Shown here: positions 16,817 through 24,725 of the stretch, piece by piece
Layout: each line of letters starts with the position of its first letter
Position numbering within the stretch: the first letter of the stretch is position 1
DNA from: Azospirillum lipoferum
GTDB lineage: Bacteria > Pseudomonadota > Alphaproteobacteria > Azospirillales > Azospirillaceae
Reading direction: 5' to 3'
Assembly: GCF_024170005.1 (NCBI RefSeq)
Contig: NZ_JALJXJ010000012.1
Location: 124,001 to 188,000, forward strand
Length of the DNA: 64,000 bases
Notes under the pieces: model-generated
Told to the model about the DNA's origin: nothing
Databases searched by the model: none
What the model saw: only the letters and a program-made list of their open reading frames with translations
Made by a program: the position numbers and the translations under genes

Positions 16817-17344
16817 ATGGGCATGTGGCAGGGGTCATCCCCGAAAATCAATCGCGTGCTGGTGGGCGAATCTCTGGTCGGCGACGGCAACGAGGTCGCC
16901 CACATCGACCTGATCATGGGACCACGCGGCAGCGCGGCGGAGACCGCCTTCTGCAACGCGCTGACCAATAACAAGGATGGCTTCACCAGCCTTCTTGCGG
17001 TCATCGCCCCCAACCTTCAATGCAAGCCTTCCACCATCCTGTTCAACAAGGTGACGATCAAGGGCGCGGAACAGGCGGTGCAGATGTTCGGCCCGGCCCA
17101 GCACGGTGTCGCCAAGGCCGTCGCCGACTGTGTTGCCGCCGGTACCATCCCGCAGGACGAGATCGACAACATCTTCATCTGCGTCGGCGTCTTCATCCAC
17201 TGGGAGGCCAAGGACAACGCCAAGATTCAGGACTACAACTACCGCGCCACCAAGGAAGCCATCGAACGCGCAGTATCCGGCTATCCCACCCTCAAGGACT
17301 TGCAGAACCAGAAGGATTCGGCCAAGCATCCGTTCGCCGCCTGA
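16817..17344 (+). CDS. fae: Formaldehyde-activating enzyme
   Basis: A 175-residue enzyme that condenses formaldehyde with H4MPT to methylene-H4MPT, the entry step of the pathway. It is recognised by LVGESLVGDGNEVAHIDLIM, GPRGSAAETAFCNALT, the conserved histidine (His29) in AHID, KVTIKGAEQAVQMFGPAQHG and IFICVGVFIHWEAKD. Length matches the usual 165-180. Cytoplasmic, no signal. It has its own long upstream region with inverted repeats, so it is probably separately transcribed, as expected for a highly expressed detoxification enzyme. Confidence 0.97.
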   Translation: MGMWQGSSPKINRVLVGESLVGDGNEVAHIDLIMGPRGSAAETAFCNALTNNKDGFTSLLAVIAPNLQCKPSTILFNKVTIKGAEQAVQMFGPAQHGVAKAVADCVAAGTIPQDEIDNIFICVGVFIHWEAKDNAKIQDYNYRATKEAIERAVSGYPTLKDLQNQKDSAKHPFAA

Positions 17345-17634
17345 TCGCGGAAGCCGGTGGCGCTTTACAATATGAGGAAGGCAGATAGGCGGCCGTGATG
17401 CGGTCGCGACTCCTTGTCATATTGTGCGCTACCGGCCACCTTGGCGGGCGATGGGCTTCAAATCCGAAGCGCTGAGCATCGCCAGTTCATTTTGCACTGC
17501 ACAAATAAGAGAGCATAATTCTCAAGATATCATCCGTTGGGAATATGGCGCTCTCGGCAATACATGGGTAGAATTTCATGATGGGCTTCCCCGGCAATCA
17601 TGCCTGACTGCCCATTCCAGCGGAGGATGCGGAC

Positions 17635-17715
17635 ATGAAGACTTGGCGCAAGCCGACGATTGTCGAGATTTCGGTCGGTACCGAGATCAACGCCTACGCC
17701 TGCGCCGGCTTGTAA
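17635..17715 (+). CDS. pqqA: PQQ precursor peptide PqqA (orphan)
   Basis: A 26-residue peptide, beginning MKTWRKPTIVEI and ending EINAYACAGL, too short for ordinary gene finding. It carries the diagnostic PqqA pattern: a Trp-x-Lys-Pro start and the Glu-x3-Tyr pair (Glu17, Tyr21) that PqqE and later enzymes fuse into pyrroloquinoline quinone. A ribosome site GGAGG lies at 17622-17626. No pqqB, C, D or E follows; the next gene is on the opposite strand. The peptide would therefore feed biosynthetic enzymes encoded elsewhere. PQQ is the cofactor of XoxF, encoded 5 kb downstream. Confidence 0.88.
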   Translation: MKTWRKPTIVEISVGTEINAYACAGL

Positions 17716-17721
17716 CCGGCG
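17703..17721 (+). terminator. Hairpin overlapping the pqqA stop codon
   Basis: CGCCGG and CCGGCG pair around a 7-base loop that contains the pqqA stop. Such a hairpin could protect or end the very short pqqA transcript. It is followed by TTTG, not a long T-run. Confidence 0.4.
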
Positions 17722-17775
17722 TTTGCGAGCGGAAAGGGCTCCCTCTTCCCTCAAATATCCTTGCATGTCTTCAAC

Positions 17776-18615
17776 TCAGGCCGGCCGCGGCTCGAAATGG
17801 GCGAGAAACTGCCCTGTGCCGTCCGGCGCACTGGCATCGTAATGCAGTGCGCAGAGCCGCAGCCGGCCGGCATCGCCCAATTCCGGACCGGACAGCATGC
17901 TGTGGAAGCTTTCCCCACCGAGCAGGCGATGCGCGGTGGTGAGGTAAAGCCGCGAGAGCATGCCTTCCCGCAGCATGGTGTCGAGCATGCATGGCCCGGT
18001 CAACAGATAGACGCTGTGAAAGCCCATGCCGCCCAGTTCGCGGACCAACGGGCCACCGTCCACCGACGCGCCGGTGCCGGCGACCAGAACCTTATAGCCA
18101 GCAGAACGCCAGTGCGCGACCCGGTCGGCCGGAGCATCGGCCCCGGTGGCGATGACCACACGCTGACCATGGCGGGCGGGTGAGTCCGGCATCGGGAAAT
18201 CCAGGCTGGCGCTGGCAATGACGACGGCCGGCTGGGGTGGCAACCCGTTATCGGCCCGCCATTGCGCAAGCGCCCGCGTCGCCTCTTGCGTGCCGACTTG
18301 CAGCACATCGTCCAGCCTGCCGGCCGCGAGGTCGCGCAGGTAACCGCCATGGGTGACCAGACAGTCCGCCTGCGCCTGGAGTTCGAGAAACAGCCGGAAA
18401 TCATTGTCGCTGACCAGACCGGCCGGCAGCCGGCTCTCGCCGGTGCTGGGGTCGCGCAGAGCGATGCGGCCATCCAGACTGCTGACGAAGCTGGCATAAA
18501 CAAAGGGGGCACCAGTATTCCCGCGCTCATGCAGGCGATGGGCAAGGTACGCACCGGGAAGCGCGATCTCCTCCGGTGCGCCGGGATAAAGGCGGAGCAT
18601 GCGGGCGGTCATCAT
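17776..18615 (-). CDS. RibD C-terminal-domain reductase, probable pterin cofactor gene
   Basis: A 279-residue protein of the RibD_C/dihydrofolate reductase-like fold: PFVYASFVSSLDGRIAL at the start, LVTHGGYLRDL, the nucleotide-binding VLVAGTGASVDGGPLVRELG, and YLLTGPCMLDTMLREGMLSR. Such enzymes reduce pyrimidine or pterin rings with NAD(P)H. It is the third gene of a tightly overlapping minus-strand operon with two ATP-grasp genes amid H4MPT genes. A dihydromethanopterin reductase (DmrA-like) role is therefore a reasonable guess, but riboflavin-type reduction cannot be excluded. It overlaps the preceding gene by 4 bases. Confidence 0.78.
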   Translation of the reverse strand: MMTARMLRLYPGAPEEIALPGAYLAHRLHERGNTGAPFVYASFVSSLDGRIALRDPSTGESRLPAGLVSDNDFRLFLELQAQADCLVTHGGYLRDLAAGRLDDVLQVGTQEATRALAQWRADNGLPPQPAVVIASASLDFPMPDSPARHGQRVVIATGADAPADRVAHWRSAGYKVLVAGTGASVDGGPLVRELGGMGFHSVYLLTGPCMLDTMLREGMLSRLYLTTAHRLLGGESFHSMLSGPELGDAGRLRLCALHYDASAPDGTGQFLAHFEPRPA

Positions 18616-19517
18616 GGTCCCTCAGGTGCTGCGGCATCGACCCGGCGCAGGAAATCGGCGGCGAGCGCATCGGCGATGTCAACCTTGCTGACGGATTGCA
18701 GCCCCTGCCATGCCGGCATCGAATTGACCTCCAGAACCAGCCAGCGGTCCTGCTCATTCGGATCTGCAATCAGGTCGACACCGGCATAATCGGCCCCAAC
18801 GACGGCTGCCGCACGTACTGCCAGATCTGCGACGGTTCCTTCCGGCGCCAGGGCCTCGCAACGGGCACCCTGACGGACGTTGGTGATCCAACTGCGGCCA
18901 TGGCGGACCATTGCGGCCACCGCACGCCCTCCGACGACGAAGACCCGGCAATCGCGCCATTCGCCCACCCGGAGCGGCGGCACGAAAGGTTGCAGGTAAT
19001 AGACGCCGGCGACGGCTTCGGGCTCCGGCACCTCGTCCGGGCGGGACAGACGGCGCAGACCGCGCCCCTGGGCACCGAACAAGGGCTTCAGCACGCAGTC
19101 CGGCCCATCCTTCACCACGGCGCGCGCCATCTCGGCCGACTGGACGGCGACGGAGGAAGGGGTCGGCAGGCCGGCGTGGGACAACAGGAAGCTGGTGGTG
19201 CTCTTGTCCACGCAGTGTTCGATGGCGCGGGCGGTGTTGTAGACGGGCACACCCAGCCGGGCGAGCGCATGGAGCACCCCCAGGCGCAGCGTCACCTGTT
19301 CGAAGCTGCCCTGCCCGACCACGCGCACGAAGGCGCCCGACGGCAAATTGTCGCCAAAGCCCGGCAGCAGAAGCCCCGTCCGCGTCCGTCCGACGGCGAA
19401 GCCGCAGGCGTTCAGAGAGACGCGACGGCATTCGACGCCACGGCGTATGATCGCCCGCTCCAGCCGCGCCGCGTGCCAGTCGGCTCCGTCGGTGAACAAG
19501 GCGACAGCGCCGCTCAT
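18612..19517 (-). CDS. RimK-type ATP-grasp ligase of the H4MPT cluster
   Basis: A 301-residue ATP-grasp protein, close to RimK/MptN ligases that add glutamate to a carboxylate. Visible motifs: STTSFLLSHAGLPTPSS, the ATP lysine segment CVLKPLFGAQGRGL, YLQPFVPP, and the metal-binding end GVDLIADP with LVLEVNSMPAWQGLQ. Homologues in methylotroph C1 clusters (Orf17-like) are assumed to act on the side chain of tetrahydromethanopterin. The ATG at 19517 overlaps the upstream stop by 4 bases; upstream in-frame extensions fall inside the neighbouring gene. Confidence 0.83.
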   Translation of the reverse strand: MSGAVALFTDGADWHAARLERAIIRRGVECRRVSLNACGFAVGRTRTGLLLPGFGDNLPSGAFVRVVGQGSFEQVTLRLGVLHALARLGVPVYNTARAIEHCVDKSTTSFLLSHAGLPTPSSVAVQSAEMARAVVKDGPDCVLKPLFGAQGRGLRRLSRPDEVPEPEAVAGVYYLQPFVPPLRVGEWRDCRVFVVGGRAVAAMVRHGRSWITNVRQGARCEALAPEGTVADLAVRAAAVVGADYAGVDLIADPNEQDRWLVLEVNSMPAWQGLQSVSKVDIADALAADFLRRVDAAAPEGP

Positions 19518-20680
19518 GCCGCCTCCGCCACGGTGTGGCGCAGGCACAGGTCCCGTGAGCGGCGGCCGGCAAGGCGCCGTGCCTCCACCACGGTGCCTGC
19601 ATCGGCGAGCACGGTGCAGAGTGGTGCGCCCATCGGGATGGCTGCAGGCGTTCGCGAGCGGTCGGCTGTCCAGTCCGGCCAGTGCAGGCCCTCGGGCAGC
19701 AGGATCGGTGCTTTGGCATAGATGACCATGGCAGCGCGACAGCCGGCGAGCGGCGGCAGATCGGCCGGCAGCTCCCCGGCACAGGCGGCCACATGCAGAT
19801 CGAACAGGCTGGGCATCGGCGGACGGTCGAACAGGTCCAGCGTCGCTCCCGGCCGCGGGTTGATCTCCAGCAGGCACCAGCCGGCCGGTCCGGCCAGAAA
19901 GTCGGCGCTGTTCAGCCCGACCAGCCCCGCCGCTTCAGTGATCCGCGACATGGCGTCGATCATCGCCGCGGCGGTCCCGCCGGAAGACGCCAACGGACCG
20001 ACCGCACCGCCATAGCGGCAGGGCTGGCGGGGTGCCGGCGCCACCCATTGCCGGCTGAAGCCCACCGGCAGGATCTGTCGGCCATCGGCAAGGAACAGCA
20101 GGGACAGGGGCCGTCCGGCCATGCGGCGCTGGGCATAGTGGCCGGCCTGCAGTCGCGAGTTGGCCGAGCGGATGTGGGCGCCGCCGCTAGCACCGGCCCG
20201 CTTCACCAGCCAGCCGCCACCGTCAGGCAGCGAAGGCGAAACCTCCGGATGCGGAATACCAAGACGAGCAAGCAGGTCCGCAAAAACGAACGGATCCTTC
20301 ACGCGCGCCACCGTCTCCGCCCGGTTGCCGATCACCGGCCGGTCGCGCGCCAGCGCCGCCAACAGGTCGGGCCGATCCTCGAATCCGGCGCCATGGACCA
20401 GCGGGAGCCCACGCAAGCCGTGCGAGGCCAGTGCCCGTCGCAATGCCCCGGCTGGAATGCGCAACCGGCGCGACGGCAGGGCCAGACAAGGGTCGGCCAG
20501 GGCAGCGGTGTCCGCATCGGCGAACAGATCAATGGCGGCGACGCGCCGCTCACCGCGGCAGGCGCTGGCAGCCAGCGCCCGTGCCGACAGCGCAACCACG
20601 ACGAATTCCGGGACGGCCGTCGGGGTCAAGCTCCACCCCCTCCGAAAAGCATCTTGAACAATCGCTTGCGATACCAACAA
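19514..20680 (-). CDS. ATP-grasp protein of the OrfY/MfnD-like group
   Basis: An ATP-grasp protein of up to 388 residues: KDPFVFADLLARLGIPHPEV, the ATP lysine region GGWLVKRAGASGGAHIR, and the terminal GLVGLNSADFLAGP with CLLEINPRPGATLDLF. This resembles the COG2232 proteins found in bacterial H4MPT/methylofuran gene sets and distantly the archaeal tyramine-glutamate ligase MfnD. A part in methylofuran synthesis is inferred. The start is unsure: a GTG inside VPEFVVVALSARALA gives a typical N-terminus, and the extra 25 or so residues are atypical. It is the first gene of the operon with the RimK-like and RibD-like genes. Confidence 0.8.
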   Translation of the reverse strand: MLVSQAIVQDAFRRGWSLTPTAVPEFVVVALSARALAASACRGERRVAAIDLFADADTAALADPCLALPSRRLRIPAGALRRALASHGLRGLPLVHGAGFEDRPDLLAALARDRPVIGNRAETVARVKDPFVFADLLARLGIPHPEVSPSLPDGGGWLVKRAGASGGAHIRSANSRLQAGHYAQRRMAGRPLSLLFLADGRQILPVGFSRQWVAPAPRQPCRYGGAVGPLASSGGTAAAMIDAMSRITEAAGLVGLNSADFLAGPAGWCLLEINPRPGATLDLFDRPPMPSLFDLHVAACAGELPADLPPLAGCRAAMVIYAKAPILLPEGLHWPDWTADRSRTPAAIPMGAPLCTVLADAGTVVEARRLAGRRSRDLCLRHTVAEAA

Positions 20681-20800
20681 TCATGCGCGGACGCCCTCTT
20701 TGCAATGACCCTTCCGAAGAAGAGTCTCCGAACAAAGGCGACCGCCACGCGCCGGATTTCGTCCCGGCGTCGAACAGAGCGTGTCCTGGGGGAAGACAGG
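20681..20800. promoter_or_regulatory. Divergent promoter region, ATP-grasp operon / PQQ ABC operon
   Basis: 120 bases separate the minus-strand cofactor operon from the plus-strand ABC and xoxF genes. The stretch is relatively AT-rich near 20645-20700. No confident promoter or operator could be assigned. Confidence 0.4.
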
Positions 20801-21589
20801 ATGTACGAAGCTGCGATCCCTGCGGAGCCTCCGCCGATTCCCACGATTCACGGCCCTCCCGCCCTGGCAGTGGAGGAGCTGAGCCACAGCTTCGGCAAGC
20901 GTGTGGCACTGGATCGCGTGTCCTTCGCCGTGGCACCAGGCGGCTTCACCATGCTGCTGGGCCTGAACGGCGCGGGAAAGACCACGCTGTTCTCGTTGAT
21001 CACCCGGCTCTATTCCAACCGGACGGGCGCCATCCGCATCTTCGGCTTCGACCTGCGGCGCCAGCCGACGCGCGCCCTGGAACGGATCGGCGTGGTGTTC
21101 CAGCAGCCGACGCTCGACCTCGATCTCTCCGTCCGGCAGAACCTGCGCTATCACGGCGGGCTGCACGGCATGTCGCCGTCGGACTGCGAAGCCCGCGCGC
21201 GGGAGGAGTTGGCGCGCATCGGCCTTGCCGACCGCGCCGACGACAAGGTCCGCGCCCTGTCCGGTGGCCAGCGGCGGCGGGTGGAGATCGCCCGTGCCCT
21301 GCTGCACCGGCCGAGCCTGCTGCTGCTCGACGAACCGACGGTCGGGCTGGACGCGGAGTCGCGCCGCCATATCCTGGGCCATGTCCGCGGGCTCTGCCGT
21401 GAGCAGGGGCTGGCGGTCCTATGGGCCACCCACCTGATGGACGAAGCGAATGATGAGGACTCCGTCGTCGTGCTGCACCAGGGCCGGCTGCGCGCGTCCG
21501 GCAGCGTGCGAGCGATCTGCGCCGAGACCGGCACTTCCGCCCTGCCCGCAGCCTTCGCAGCCTTGACGACAGGGGAGCGCCGACCATGA
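20801..21589 (+). CDS. ABC transporter ATPase of the PQQ-dependent alcohol dehydrogenase system
   Basis: A 262-residue nucleotide-binding subunit: Walker A GLNGAGKTTL, Q-loop VVFQQPTLDLDLSV, signature LSGGQRRRVEIARAL, Walker B LLLLDEPTVGLD and the switch histidine in LWATHLMDEAN. It is of the ABC-2 (exporter) type and pairs with the following permease, overlapping it by 4 bases. The same family set is found with PQQ alcohol dehydrogenases (Ped-type), with an unknown transported compound. Translation begins at 20801; the preceding bases are intergenic. Confidence 0.92.
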   Translation: MYEAAIPAEPPPIPTIHGPPALAVEELSHSFGKRVALDRVSFAVAPGGFTMLLGLNGAGKTTLFSLITRLYSNRTGAIRIFGFDLRRQPTRALERIGVVFQQPTLDLDLSVRQNLRYHGGLHGMSPSDCEARAREELARIGLADRADDKVRALSGGQRRRVEIARALLHRPSLLLLDEPTVGLDAESRRHILGHVRGLCREQGLAVLWATHLMDEANDEDSVVVLHQGRLRASGSVRAICAETGTSALPAAFAALTTGERRP

Positions 21590-22401
21590 GCGCCGCCACC
21601 TACTGGTACTGCCTGCGCAGCATCATCGTGCGTGAAGGCCTGCGCTTTCTGCATCAGCGCGAGCGCTTCTTCGCAGCGCTGGTCCGGCCGCTGGTCTGGC
21701 TGGCGATCTTCGCCGTCGGCTTCCGCGCCGTGCTGGGCGTGTCGATCATCCCGCCCTACGACACCTACATCCTCTATGACGAGTATGTGGTTCCGGGGCT
21801 GGTCGCGATGATCCAGCTGTTCAACGGCATGCAGAACTCGCTGTCGATGGTCTATGACCGCGAGATGGGCAGCATGCGGACGCTGCTGGTCAGCCCGCTG
21901 CCGCGCTGGTACCTGCTGGTCGCCAAGCTGCTGGCCGGCGTGGCGGTGTCGATCGCCCAGGTCTACGTGTTCCTCGGCATCGCATGGCTGTGGGGGGTGG
22001 AGCCGCCGCCGCTGGGCTATCTGGCGGTGCTGCCGGCGCTGCTGCTCAGCGGGCTGATGCTGGGAGCGCTCGGTCTGCTGCTGTCGTCCTTCGTCAAGCA
22101 GCTGGAAAATTTCGCCGGGGTGATGAACTTCGTGATCTTCCCGATGTTCTTCGCCTCCTCCGCCCTCTATCCGCTCTGGCGGATCAGGGAAGGCAGCCCG
22201 ATGCTGTACCAGATCGCCGCCTGGAACCCTTTCACCCAGGCGGTGGAGCTGATCCGCTTCAGCCTGTATCTCCGAGTCGACGTTACCGCCCTGCTGTGGG
22301 TGGCCGGCTGTCTCGCGCTGTTCCTTGGTGCGGCGGTTCTGGCCTATGATCCGGGGCGCGGATTCTGGGCGCGGCGGGGCGGTCCGGCCGAACAGGGGTG
22401 A
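21586..22401 (+). CDS. ABC-2 type permease of the PQQ alcohol dehydrogenase system
   Basis: A 271-residue inner-membrane protein with about six hydrophobic segments, belonging to the ABC-2 permease family: VRPLVWLAIFAVGFRAVLG, DEYVVPGLVAMIQLFNGMQN, YDREMGSMRTLLVSPLPRWY and the helix GVMNFVIFPMFFASSALYPL. Start overlaps the ATPase stop. Together with the binding protein at 13751-15016 it would form the complete PedABC-like system, unusual in pairing a periplasmic binding protein with an exporter-type permease. It ends the ABC operon before the xoxF promoter. Confidence 0.9.
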   Translation: MSAATYWYCLRSIIVREGLRFLHQRERFFAALVRPLVWLAIFAVGFRAVLGVSIIPPYDTYILYDEYVVPGLVAMIQLFNGMQNSLSMVYDREMGSMRTLLVSPLPRWYLLVAKLLAGVAVSIAQVYVFLGIAWLWGVEPPPLGYLAVLPALLLSGLMLGALGLLLSSFVKQLENFAGVMNFVIFPMFFASSALYPLWRIREGSPMLYQIAAWNPFTQAVELIRFSLYLRVDVTALLWVAGCLALFLGAAVLAYDPGRGFWARRGGPAEQG

Positions 22402-22405
22402 TATC

Positions 22406-22421
22406 CGGAGCGGCAGCTCCG
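22406..22421 (+). terminator. Hairpin after the ABC permease gene
   Basis: CGGAGC-GGCA-GCTCCG is a perfect 6-base stem with a 4-base loop, starting 5 bases after the permease stop and followed 15 bases later by CTTTTA. It is a plausible terminator separating the ABC operon from xoxF. Confidence 0.5.
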
Positions 22422-22812
22422 CAGATTGGGCTTTTAGGGGTACCTCTTAATCTTCCTGTTACCCGTTATTCCGCCTCTTTCGAAAACTTTCGAACGGCAG
22501 CGGAAAATAATCTTCACAGCTTATCTTTATTTGAGCACACTGAATGTCAGCATCGCCAACATAGTGCGGGGCAGTTTAGAACCCCGCCAACGGTCGCGTC
22601 CCGATATTTAGGACCGGCACGCCTGCGATGCCAAAGCAGTTCGCATTCGGAGCGCCGGTGACCGATCCGCCCGACGTCTCCCCGGTCGACGTCACGCGTC
22701 CATCGTCCAGGGAGAACGCCCTCTCTGAAGATCGCCTTTTACGGAAGTCGCCGCCTGTCGCCGCACAAGTTTCTGGGACCACGGACCACCGCCGAAAAAC
22801 GGGAGGAAACAC
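22422..22812 (+). promoter_or_regulatory. Long AT-richer leader and promoter region of xoxF
   Basis: About 390 bases without a convincing gene. The segment 22440-22540 is clearly AT-richer than its surroundings. It holds the motif TGAATGTCAGCATC (22541-22554), which recurs upstream of the formate dehydrogenase genes. The end carries a strong ribosome site GGGAGGAAAC directly before the xoxF ATG. A long 5' leader or regulator-binding sites are likely; no standard promoter was confidently placed. Confidence 0.5.
22541..22554 (+). promoter_or_regulatory. Candidate C1 operator half of a shared motif, upstream of xoxF
   Basis: TGAATGTCAGCATC lies 259 bases before the xoxF start. Its core CTGA-ATG-TCAG is palindromic. 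The identical 14 bases occur at 33704-33717 upstream of the formate dehydrogenase operon. Confidence 0.4.
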
Positions 22813-24651
22813 ATGAACCCCTTTGTGCGCTGTCTGCTCGTCACCGCCGCGATCCAGGCGGCCACCGTCACAGTCGGTGTCACTGGCGCATTCGCCAATG
22901 ACGATATCATGAAGAACCAGAAAGATCCGGCCAACTGGGCGTTGCAGCTCGGCAATTATGCTGGCCAACGTTACAGCACGCTCGACCAGATCACCCGCGA
23001 CAACGTCAAGAACCTGCGGCCGGTGTGGCAGTTCTCCACCGGCGTGCTGCGCGGGCATGAAGGCGGTCCCATCGTCGTCGGCGACACGATGTACATCTCG
23101 ACGCCTTTCCCCAACACCGTCTATGCGCTCGACCTCAACGACAACGGTCGCATCAAGTGGAAGTATGAGCCGAGGCAGGATTCGTCCGTCATTCCCGTGA
23201 TGTGCTGCGACACCGTCACCCGCGGCGTCGCGGTCGCCGGCAACAAGTTGTTCCTGGGACAGGCCGACAATACGCTGGTGGCGCTGGACACCGAAACCGG
23301 CAAGGTTCTGTGGTCGGCCAAGAACGGCGACGCCAGCAAGGGCGAGACGCTGACCGCTGCACCGCTGGTGGTGAAGGACAAGGTCTATGTCGGCATCAGC
23401 GGCGGCGAATTCGGCGTGCGCGGCCATCTGACCGCCTACGACATCAACAGCGGCAAGATGGTGTGGCGGGCCTTTTCGACCGGTCCCGACAAGGACGTCA
23501 TGATCGACCCGCAGAAGACGATGATGCTCGGCAAGCCGATCGGCGAGCCCGACCTGGGCATCAAGACCTGGCCGGCGGACCAGTGGAAGATCGGCGGTGG
23601 CACCACCTGGGGCTGGTACACCTACGATCCCGAACTGAACCTGATCTATTACGGCACCGGCAATCCGGGCACCTGGAACCCGGCGCAGCGCGCAGTCGAC
23701 AAGGACCGGGCCAAGAGCGACAACAAATGGTCGATGACCATCTTCGCCCGTGATGCCGACACCGGACAGGCGAAGTGGGTGTTCCAGAAGACGCCCTTCG
23801 ACGAATGGGACTATGACGGCGTCAACGAGAACATCCTGGCCGACGTGACCATCGGGGGAGCGAAGCGCAAGGCGCTGATCAACTTCGACCGCAACGGCTT
23901 CGCCTACACCATCGACCGCACCAACGGAGAACTGCTGGTCGCGCAGAAATATGATCCGTCCGTCAACTGGGCGAGCGAGATCGACATGAAGACCGGCCGG
24001 CCGAAGGTGAACGACAAGTACAGCACCTTCGCCCAGGGCGAGGACCACAACACCACCGGCGTCTGTCCGGCGGCGCTGGGGTCGAAGGACCAGCAACCGG
24101 CCAGCTACTCGCCGGAAAGCGGCCTGCTCTATGTGCCGACCAACCACATCTGCATGGATTACGAGCCGTTCAAGGTGGAGTATTCGGCCGGCCAGCCCTA
24201 TGTCGGCGCGACGCTCAGCATGTATCCGGCACCGGATTCGCATGGCGGCATGGGCAACTTCATCGCCTGGGATCCGTCCGCCGGCAAGATCGTCTGGTCG
24301 AAGCCCGAGCGCTTCGCGGTGTGGAGCGGTGCCCTGTCGACCAAGGGCGGCGTCGGCTTCTACGGCACGCTGGAAGGCTATCTGAAGGCGTTCGACCTGA
24401 AGGACGGCAAGGATCTGTACAACTTCAAGACCTCGTCCGGGATCATCGGCAACGTCAACACCTACATGCACAAGGGCAAGCAGTATATCGCCGTGCTGTC
24501 GGGTGTCGGCGGCTGGGCCGGCATCGGACTGGCTGCGGGGCTGACCGGCGAGCAGGAAGGTTTGGGTGCGGTCGGCGCACACAAGGCGCTCGGCGAATAC
24601 ACCCAGCTGGGCGGGACGCTGACCGTCTTCGCGCTGCCGGACAACCAATAA
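22813..24651 (+). CDS. xoxF: Lanthanide-dependent PQQ methanol dehydrogenase XoxF
   Basis: A 612-residue periplasmic quinoprotein oxidising methanol (and often formaldehyde), passing electrons to a cytochrome c. A signal peptide ends near Ala28. Family marks: the adjacent cysteine pair Cys131-Cys132 (VMCCDTV) above PQQ, the propeller tryptophan-docking repeats, and FDEWDYDGVNE, where Asp333 is the catalytic base and Asp335 is the extra aspartate that marks lanthanide-dependent enzymes; calcium MxaF has alanine there. No mxaF or mxaI is present in the window. Downstream lie the cytochrome and XoxJ-like genes, giving a xoxFGJ order. Confidence 0.97.
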   Translation: MNPFVRCLLVTAAIQAATVTVGVTGAFANDDIMKNQKDPANWALQLGNYAGQRYSTLDQITRDNVKNLRPVWQFSTGVLRGHEGGPIVVGDTMYISTPFPNTVYALDLNDNGRIKWKYEPRQDSSVIPVMCCDTVTRGVAVAGNKLFLGQADNTLVALDTETGKVLWSAKNGDASKGETLTAAPLVVKDKVYVGISGGEFGVRGHLTAYDINSGKMVWRAFSTGPDKDVMIDPQKTMMLGKPIGEPDLGIKTWPADQWKIGGGTTWGWYTYDPELNLIYYGTGNPGTWNPAQRAVDKDRAKSDNKWSMTIFARDADTGQAKWVFQKTPFDEWDYDGVNENILADVTIGGAKRKALINFDRNGFAYTIDRTNGELLVAQKYDPSVNWASEIDMKTGRPKVNDKYSTFAQGEDHNTTGVCPAALGSKDQQPASYSPESGLLYVPTNHICMDYEPFKVEYSAGQPYVGATLSMYPAPDSHGGMGNFIAWDPSAGKIVWSKPERFAVWSGALSTKGGVGFYGTLEGYLKAFDLKDGKDLYNFKTSSGIIGNVNTYMHKGKQYIAVLSGVGGWAGIGLAAGLTGEQEGLGAVGAHKALGEYTQLGGTLTVFALPDNQ

Positions 24652-24664
24652 CGCACGAACGAAC

Positions 24665-24696
24665 GGGCGCCGGTTCCCCAAGGGGGGCCGGCGCCC
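24665..24696 (+). terminator. Strong hairpin between xoxF and xoxG
   Basis: GGGCGCCGG and CCGGCGCCC pair perfectly over 9 bases around a 14-base G/C-rich loop, 13 bases after the xoxF stop. There is no T-run. It could stabilise the xoxF message or reduce read-through into the cytochrome gene, giving more dehydrogenase than cytochrome. Confidence 0.6.
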
Positions 24697-24725
24697 GCCC
24701 TCATCCAAGCTGATGGCGCCTACGC

